A stretch of DNA of 23,922 nucleotides. It comes from Priapulus caudatus. Taxonomy: Eukaryota; Priapulida; Priapulimorpha; Priapulimorphida; Priapulidae. The position numbers and the translations under genes were made by a program. The stretch lies in the NCBI RefSeq assembly GCF_000485595.1, contig NW_014577519.1, positions 167,124 through 191,045 on the forward strand, read 5' to 3'. Shown here piece after piece: positions 17,673 to 23,922 of the stretch (positions within the stretch are counted from its first letter, which is position 1; each line of letters starts with the position of its first letter). The notes under the pieces were generated by a model that saw only the letters and a list, made by a program, of their open reading frames with translations, had not been told where the DNA came from and did no database searches.

Positions 17673-18563
17673 AAACAAGTGCCGCAAAGCGACAGCCTTC
17701 AACTGACGTGTACTGTAGCCGCCGGTATTCTTCTGATAAACTCACTGGCCCAACCGAATCAAGTGCGCCTCACCGCCACCGCGTTGATTAGCTTTGCTAT
17801 TACGGTAGTACAGTGATAAAGATATAGCAGTGTAACGTTAATGACTTCGCGATATTAACGTTTATTCATGGATATGCGTCGAGCCGCAGAGCGTAGTGAT
17901 AGTGGTGGGGGGGGGGCGGGTGGAGGGGCGGCTCTAATAGCAAAGCAGTATCAGTCCTTTGTTAACAGTCAAAAACAAATCCATGGTTTAACCCTCTCGT
18001 GAGAGGTAAAAATTTATCAAGACACTTACTTCTTCGCCACGTCAGCGGAAAGTAGATTTCAAGGTCCTTTCAATAAAGTGATAAAAGAAGGTTAGGTGCA
18101 GCAGCTGAATACAAATAAAAGTTTTTGCACTTCGGCCGTTAGACAAGTCCTCAAGAAAATGTCTCGATATCTGACTTATCCCACTGCCCTTGACCTACAA
18201 TTTCGCACTGGTATGGGTTCCTCCCCATCACACTATAACCGAATATTAAAGAGGTACGTAGGTTAGAGCTGTTAGAGATTTGGTGCCGCAATTCCGTATT
18301 TCCTTCTAATACCTCTAAGTTAAGGGGAAATATTACCCCTCCATTTGACACATCGTCGACCTTGAACCCCGCCAAATTCACAAGTCGGCAGAGTCCGTTT
18401 TTGCGCATCTGCCCGAACTGTCCCGAATATCAAGACCGGATGTACGTCGAGCAGCGGTTAAGATTTGTGCCAACTGTGACGGCGGACAGTACGACGACAC
18501 GGGACGGACAATCGATGAACGATTCTACGAAGCTGCATCTGACTTCGTACAGCCGACGCTAAA
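17673..18563. mobile_element. Interspersed element, copy 2
   Basis: A diverged, shorter copy of 15799-17014 in the same orientation. Both substitutions and indels separate them, unlike the PHLPP copies, so this is an old duplication or two separate insertions of one family. The terminal hairpin is decayed here (CATCTGACTTCGTACAG). The G-rich run at 17906-17928 lies inside it. Confidence 0.62.
17906..17928 (+). other. G-rich run with G-quadruplex potential
   Basis: A run of ten G, then CGGG, TGGA and GGGG within about 23 bases. The spacing allows four G tracts of three or more with short loops. Confidence 0.6.
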
Positions 18564-19095
18564 AAACAATGACGGTGAGAATAAGCCGCATTCACGCGAA
18601 AGCAACAAATTCCGTATTTTAGCGTGTTACACGAGTGCTAAAATGCGACGCGTCCAACAAAAATAGAATCGAAATAGATTAACAGGGTATTTGTTGAAAT
18701 ACGCGGGACTTCCAGATGCCGGGATGTACTTCTCTGTGCCTGGAGAAATTCCGAATCTTCTTGCGACGCGTATTTCCTCAGTGTGAACGCTAAATACCAA
18801 ATTTTGAAGCCGCGTATTTTATAGACTGCGTCGCGCTCGACAGTTCGGCTCGCGTAATGTGAGAGTTATGTCGAGCCGGACCGATACCAGGGGGCAAACC
18901 CCATTTTTGGGGTCAACCAGACATGGGGGTGTTGTAAAAGGTTGTTTGGTATCAACGTGTCAGGAGACCTCCTGACACCTTCCAGGTGGACTACCCTAAA
19001 AATATGCTGCTGAAAGAAAAAAAAATGGCGGCATTTTTTCAAAATGGCCACCATGTCTAACTAACTATTAAACCAATTTTTTGAAGATAATGTTG
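18564..19095. other. Unassigned region with a perfect hairpin
   Basis: No gene. GTGTCAGGAG at 18957-18966 and CTCCTGACAC at 18969-18978 are exact reverse complements separated by two bases. A weaker pair, TTTTAGC / GCTAAAA, lies at 18617-18623 and 18637-18643. Confidence 0.6.
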
Positions 19096-19720
19096 AACTA
19101 GAAACCTCCTTTCACCACGTGTGTTTGGTATCATATATAAAGGAATTTAATTCTCTATAAGTTGATACCACATTTAATGGGCTTGGTGGTGATTATCGTA
19201 ACAATTTTGGGCCAAAAATGTGATTTTTTACCATTTTTTCCCAAAATATTAATTGCACCAAAATACATTTTTCTCCATATTTCAAAAATCCTTTTCAGTA
19301 ATGCATTGAAACTTTCCAGAAAACTGCCCATATGTATGGTTAATATTGTATGAAGAGGACAAGTTCATTGGTTTTCTAACAATAAAGTTATAGTGCTCCA
19401 AACTTAAAATTTTGATATTAGCTAAAACAGCATTTTGTACATTACACACAGGCTTTCTCCCGCTATACGTTTAACTTGCGTCGGCTTTGCGAACCTCGTT
19501 TCACCATGTGTGTGGTATCATATTAAAGGGAATTAAATTCTCTACAAGATGATACCACATTTAATGGGCTTGGTGATGATTTGCATAACAATTTTGGGCA
19601 AAAAATGTGATTTTTGACAATTTTTTCCCAAAATATGAATTGCGCAAAAATACATATTTCTCCATATTTCAAAAAGTCTCCCGCTATACCTTTAACTTGC
19701 GTCGGCTTTGCAACCTTGCG
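19096..19720. repeat. Direct repeat of about 225 bp, two copies and a stub
   Basis: 19102-19290 and 19491-19678 share the same sequence (TTTCACCA.GTGTGT, GATACCACATTTAATGGGCT, TTTTTTCCCAAAATAT). A further block TCTCCCGCTATA..TTTAACTTGCG occurs at about 19456 and again at 19679, so the unit from 19456 is about 223 bp and starts again before the next ORF. Each copy contains an inverted pair of GGTATCA type, at 19126-19133/19163-19170 and at 19511-19521/19549-19559 (11 bp perfect). Confidence 0.78.
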
Positions 19721-21013
19721 TGACGGGTTTGCACGTCTTGAAGATGTTGTTTGAAAAAGACATCACTGCCACTCATAAGTTACAGATGATTCAGAAGTCC
19801 CATGAACAGTTATCAGCCCTGCAGGAACAGATGATGCTTTTCCAAGAATCACTGGTTGAGCAACCAACATCAATTTTCTGGTCCATCTTCCTGGAGATGT
19901 CAGACATTCTTCACAGGTTTATTTACTACCAGCGAGAAGCTGACTGGGTATGAGTAGGACATCTCTCTGAATCATCACGAATGCTATCTTACCTCACAGC
20001 AGCCGGGCACTACAGATATGGGCAGCGGTCTTTGCCTCCCTATCTGGCTGAGATGAAGAAACTACCTGAAACAGCCCCAGATGTACATGAAGCACTAATA
20101 GCAGGTGCATTTGTCGGGAGGAGAGCAGATGGCAAGCATAATAGTGTCTCTCCTGACATGCTTCTGGAACAGACTTACAATGCAGATGCCAAGGAAGCGA
20201 GTGGTCTGGATGGCCTTACACTAAACCCTGCCACACGGATGAAATGGGTTTACACAAAACCCATCACTGCTGCTGTCTCTGCAGAGTTGAAATTGATGCT
20301 ACATCTTCATTCATCCAGCCCTCACCATGAATCTGGTGTAAGTCGAGTCACAAGGGATGCAGAGATGGGGATCAAGGTAATGGCAGCAGTCGAGACGAAT
20401 CCATTTGGTGCAACCACAACATCCCTGATAAATATAGCAACTGGACAATGCGCTGATTGCAACGTTAAGAACAACCTTACCAGTGTGAACAAACTGGGTC
20501 TGGAGGCACTGTCTCAGTCACTGACCAGTGATCAGAAGAAGCCAAGTACTGTGAAGGTGAACACAGAAAACACAAAAAACAAGAAAGTTGAAGAAACCGA
20601 AGAGGTCTGCGGCTAAAACAGCTGCATCGGGGAAGAGTAATGAAATAACTGCCCTTCTGCGTATGACACAGATCATTGCCAGTGGTGGAGAACTAGACAT
20701 TGTTGACTTCATAGGGAACCATGAATGCAGTGACTACCCACCATCTCTCTTCCAGGATGATGGCAGAATAAGAACAGGTACCAAGTCAAGCCTAGTGAAA
20801 ACCCTGAAAGAGGAGACCAAAGTGACCAGCACTCCTGCTCTGCCCCAACATGACAGAAAGACAGCAGTAGTCATTGATCCCATGTATGCCATTCGACACT
20901 GGTCCTTCCACAAAGGTGAAAGATTTTGGACCATTGCTGAATGATACAAATACCTGAATGATGTGCCTGCTGGTACTGAGTTCATGCACATCTGTTGGGA
21001 CAGGTACAGGTGA
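19708..21013 (+). pseudogene. Uncharacterised invertebrate multicopy protein family, broken and truncated
   Basis: A nearly continuous coding stretch of about 430 codons. In order it reads FEKDITATHKLQMI, SIFWSIFLEMSDILHRFI, in-frame TGA at 19951, HLSESSRML, YLAEMKKLPETAPDVHEAL, LLEQTYNADAKEASGLDGL, a +1 shift near 20585, YPPSLFQDDGRIRTGTKSSL, AIRHWSFHKG, a second in-frame TGA at 20942, and YLNDVPAGTEFMHICWDRYR. The pattern (FW...M...LL.FI, 'LP.Y.AEMK.L....P.V', 'EQ..N.D.K...G..G') is, from memory, that of large uncharacterised proteins found in many copies in corals, sponges and molluscs; no function is known to me. The 5' end abuts the 225-bp repeat and the 3' end stops at the copy C boundary. 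The second TGA could be a CGA that lost its C, as in CpG decay. Confidence 0.65.
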
Positions 21014-21880
21014 CCAAGCCTGAGGTCCGCTGAGTCGGTAGCATTAATTATTCCGCGAAACTTGCGGAGAAATATGCGCCAGGAGAGGTCAACGCCACCC
21101 GGTACACATGCGGTTTGCTGCTGCCACCGCACACTAGCTCCTCACAATAGCGCACAACAACAACTTATACTTTTACACACATCGCGGCTGTGGCTGGACC
21201 GGGCGGGCACACTTTGCGCGGTGCTTCGCGAGACGTGTCCTGACCTTATAAAGGAACCCGATGATAACACTGTCGGCTCTCGTAGCTATATCGAAAGTTT
21301 TCATTCATGCAGAAGGTGCTGTTCTCATGGGACCATCACCTCGTCACTATACATTCGTGCGAAGATTAAGAAACCGGCGCGGTTATAAGCCCGGCCCACA
21401 CGTGAGTAATTTTACTCAAGGAAAATGATGCATGCGTTCAAAATACTCGTGTGCGGCGGGCTTAAAACGGGTGTACCATGTACCGTAAAGGAGAGCAGCG
21501 TACGGGTATAGCCGCAGCGGTACTCTGTCACTCGGCGTCTCGCGTCTACTGACACTCGCCCCCAGTAAATAAGAACGCCATAGAAAACGCGGCGGGTATA
21601 GAAACAACAGGTCGCTTGGCGCTGGTAATGGCCATCGTGAAGTCGCTGAGCGAAGCGAGAGAAACAATGTCGCCTCCCAATTCATCACTCGGAGAAAGTA
21701 GAGCGCTAATACAATTAGCGAGCAGCGGATAATGATGGGCGCTGCCGGAATGCCCCGACAGTCATCGAAGGGGCGAGTGTTTGCGCGACGATTACGGCCA
21801 CGGCGCGGACGCCTTGACCATCGCCGCAGCTTAAATTTTCGTCCGTCCGATTTCGAGTTGTGTCGTTTGTTTGTCACTAG

Positions 21881-22022
21881 TTTGCGGTCACTGCACATGC
21901 ACAACAACCACGTGTGCAGCCTGCCGAGCGAGATGTCGACGATGAAGCAGCTTTTGCCACGCTCATTCCTCGCCTTCAACCGATTCACGAGAATACCCGA
22001 AGTGCTGACACGCATGCCTCAG
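21881..22022 (+). CDS. PHLPP: PHLPP-like LRR exon 1, copy C
   Basis: Counterpart of 2972-3110, with acceptor GTCACTAG and donor CTCAG|GTACGC. It is 142 bp, with three single-base insertions between about 21950 and 21970. The total stays in frame, but the core LCTLIL of copy B becomes LLPRSF. The flanking residues HMHNNHVCSLPSEM and LAFNRFTRIPEVL are kept. Confidence 0.87.
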
Positions 22023-22109
22023 GTACGCGAGCGCGCATTGCAAGCACCGCTCGTACTCGTACACGCCGCACGTACTAGTACACGGGACGCACGCACTCAC
22101 GCACGCAAT

Positions 22110-22117
22110 CACGCACG

Positions 22118-22190
<73 letters not shown>

Positions 22191-22275
22191 CACACACACA
22201 CACACACACACACCACACACACACAGGCACGCGCGTACGCCCCGCGCGCGCACACGCACGCACGCACACACTCAC
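22110..22275. repeat. (CA)n / (ACGC)n microsatellite, copy C
   Basis: About 100 bp of almost perfect CA, then ACGCGCGTACGCC-like sequence. Equivalent to 1-150 and to 3180-3390. Confidence 0.95.
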
Positions 22276-22593
22276 ACGACGCTATTACCGCACGTATATA
22301 GACACGAACACGCACATACAAGCGTCGTGTGTGATTACACCTTAGCGAGTGATCACGCTTCAATGTCAGAGCCTTATATATACTACAAGCGGGTCGTCAG
22401 CGTGTTGTAATTAAACTCGATATGTGCTGGCTTAAGGATCTTCCGTGTAGGGAATAATGTCCAATCTTTTAAAGAATACTATTTGATGTGAAGATGATTT
22501 CAAATCTTTTGTTGGCATAGCGCGCTAGCGCTCGCGAAAGAAAGTATAACAAAAGTTTTGTTTAACTCAGCGATTATATGGTGTCTTCTATAG

Positions 22594-22674
22594 GTAGAGA
22601 ACATTGAGATGACAGGAAACTACGTAGAGAGATTACCCGGTGATACCGTGTCTGGAATCAAACACATTAAGCAG
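22594..22674 (+). CDS. PHLPP: PHLPP-like LRR exon 2, copy C
   Basis: 81 bp, identical in length and frame to 458-538, with acceptor TCTATAG and donor CAG|GTAATG. It codes VENIEMTGNYVERL through GIKHIKQ. Agreement of copies A and C against B shows the true exon sequence. Confidence 0.88.
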
Positions 22675-23019
22675 GTAATGCACGCTCTAGATGTTCCTAA
22701 CATGTCTAATATATTTAGTTTACGCATTCGTCTGAAGGTTTGCCCATTGTAGTTGTAGAGAGCAGAGTCGCAGACCCCACTCACGGAGATGGTTAGTTAC
22801 CATCCATGTTCCCAGTGCTTCCATCTACCGAAGAAACGATTATGCAACGCATTTATTTTATTTTCCGTAACTCATCAGCACGCACGCGTATTGCTGTGAC
22901 ATGGATTTATGATTTTTTTTGTATTGAGAATGATGCGTTGCTTGATTCAATGTCAAAAATATCTCCCGAGCACTTTGGTAGCGTCTTGGTCGATGGTTTT
23001 GCCCATGACACACGTTGTG

Positions 23020-23305
23020 ATAACCTTTGTGGTGACCTCTGCGTCTCGTGGTTATTGCCTTACATCATGGACAAGTGTTATCGCCTTGCGTCGTGACGGT
23101 ACTATCACCTGCGTCGTTACAACCATCTTTTGTCGTCACCAGTCTTTTACACCTTGGCGTAGTGACGATATATCACCTTGCGTCGTGTGTAATCAGCTCG
23201 CGTCATGACCGTTTATTACCTTGCATTCGCGTGCAATCAACTCGGCTCATGGCCGTGTTATCACCTTGCGTCGTGAGCAATCACTTTGTGTCGTGCCGAT
23301 CGTTA
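23020..23305. repeat. 22/44-bp minisatellite, copy C
   Basis: Same core (ACCTTGCGTCGTGA) and similar spacing as 880-1160, ending just before LRR exon 3. Confidence 0.78.
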
Positions 23306-23330
23306 TCTGTGCGCCGTTGCTCTCAATCAG

Positions 23331-23553
23331 CTGGACGTGCGACTCAACTGTCTGACGCTGCGCCGGTTGAGACGATCACGTTTGAGCTGTTTGAGCATTT
23401 GATCGCACCTCGACGTGCGTCACAACAACGTCACCAACCTCGACCTGCGTAGCCTGCCCGCGTTGCTTCACCTCAACTGCGAGCGCAACCGCCTCGTGCT
23501 GCTGCAAGCTCAACGGCACCCTGCCTGCACAGACTGCTCGCCGCTCACGAACA
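23331..23553 (+). CDS. PHLPP: PHLPP-like LRR exon 3, copy C (frame damaged)
   Basis: Counterpart of 1184-1403 with acceptor CTCTCAATCAG and donor GTACGTA. It is 223 bp with a few indels (one C missing near 23360, extra bases near 23401, 23505, 23520 and 23549), so ELFEHL and LHLNCERNRLVLLQ lie in different frames. Confidence 0.87.
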
Positions 23554-23604
23554 GTACGTATAGCTAGCTAGCCGTCTTCGTTTTCGTAGGCTCTCCTAGT
23601 GCTC

Positions 23605-23664
23605 CCACTCTCTTCTTCTCTCTCTTTCTCTCTCTCTCTCTCTCCTTTCTCTCCTCTCTTCCTT

Positions 23665-23696
<32 letters not shown>

Positions 23697-23922
23697 TCTC
23701 TCTCTCTGTCCCGCCGCGTGCGCGCGCGCGCGCGTGTGTGTTTTGTGTGTGTTGTGTGTTATGTGTGTGTTTGTGTGTACGTACCCCTCGTGTACACGTA
23801 CCCCCTCTCTCTATCTATCTATCTCTCTACCTATCTCTCTATTTTATCTATCTATCTAATCTATCTATCTATCTATCTATCTAATCTATCATAATCTACT
23901 CTATTAATCTATCTATCTATCT
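23605..23922. repeat. (CT)n, (GT)n, (CTAT)n microsatellites, copy C
   Basis: CT-rich to about 23707, CG/GT alternation to about 23780, then (CTAT)n to the window end. Same order as 1457-1790 and 4795-5215. The window ends inside the repeat, so what follows copy C is unknown. Confidence 0.95.

Larger units (their letters stand above)
21027..23922. repeat. Copy C of the PHLPP 5' block
   Basis: Matches copy B from 2130 on, from TCGGTAGCATTAATTATT to the (CTAT)n tract at the window end. It carries LRR exons 1, 2 and 3 in the same order and strand, with mostly indel differences. The left flank is different from that of copy B (the uncharacterised ORF here, the linker there), so both joins fall at the same point in non-repetitive DNA. 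Confidence 0.88.

Noticed and set aside
20518-21132. Minus-strand open frames
   Set aside because: They are antisense to the uncharacterised ORF, whose plus-strand translation has the recognisable family pattern.
1-23922. tRNA, rRNA or bacterial operon features
   Set aside because: No cloverleaf or rRNA core was noticed, and no ribosome-binding-site and ORF packing of bacterial type.

Overview
This is a stretch of animal nuclear DNA, not bacterial. Evidence: small exons bounded by GT..AG sites, a metazoan signalling gene (a PHLPP-type leucine-rich-repeat protein phosphatase), a C2H2 zinc-finger gene, TTAGGG-type telomere-like DNA, long CA/CT/CTAT microsatellites, a 25-N scaffold gap, and a protein family multicopy in marine invertebrates. 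An invertebrate (sponge, cnidarian or lophotrochozoan) is the best inference; the taxon cannot be fixed from sequence alone. Almost every exon carries one or more single-base indels against its own reading frame, so this looks like an error-rich long-read assembly. Breaks should be read as probable sequencing errors first, pseudogenes second.

Layout. 1-1790: copy A of a repeated block, carrying two PHLPP LRR exons. 1790-2130: GT-rich and unique linker. 2130-5220: copy B of the block (three LRR exons), which continues into the rest of the gene. 5462-10630: further LRR exons and most of the PP2C-type phosphatase domain, all on the + strand in the order of the family protein. 10690-11224: CA-rich microsatellite ending in an N gap; the last part of the phosphatase domain was not found. 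12502-14027: GC-rich minus-strand gene with three C2H2 fingers and low-complexity tracts. 14160-19700: no clear gene; two diverged copies of an interspersed element and a ~225-bp direct repeat. 19708-21013: damaged ORF of an uncharacterised invertebrate family, cut off at ~21027. 21027-23922: copy C of the PHLPP block, running off the window.

The main biological content is one PHLPP gene whose exons can be matched one by one to the known protein order. The main structural oddity is that its LRR-encoding 5' part occurs three times, with differences that are mostly indels. The splice phase of the copies does not allow them to be joined in frame, which argues for assembly or haplotype duplication (or a very recent non-functional duplication) rather than a working expanded repeat array. 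A 22/44-bp minisatellite sits just before one LRR exon in all three copies, and telomere-like tracts flank another exon.
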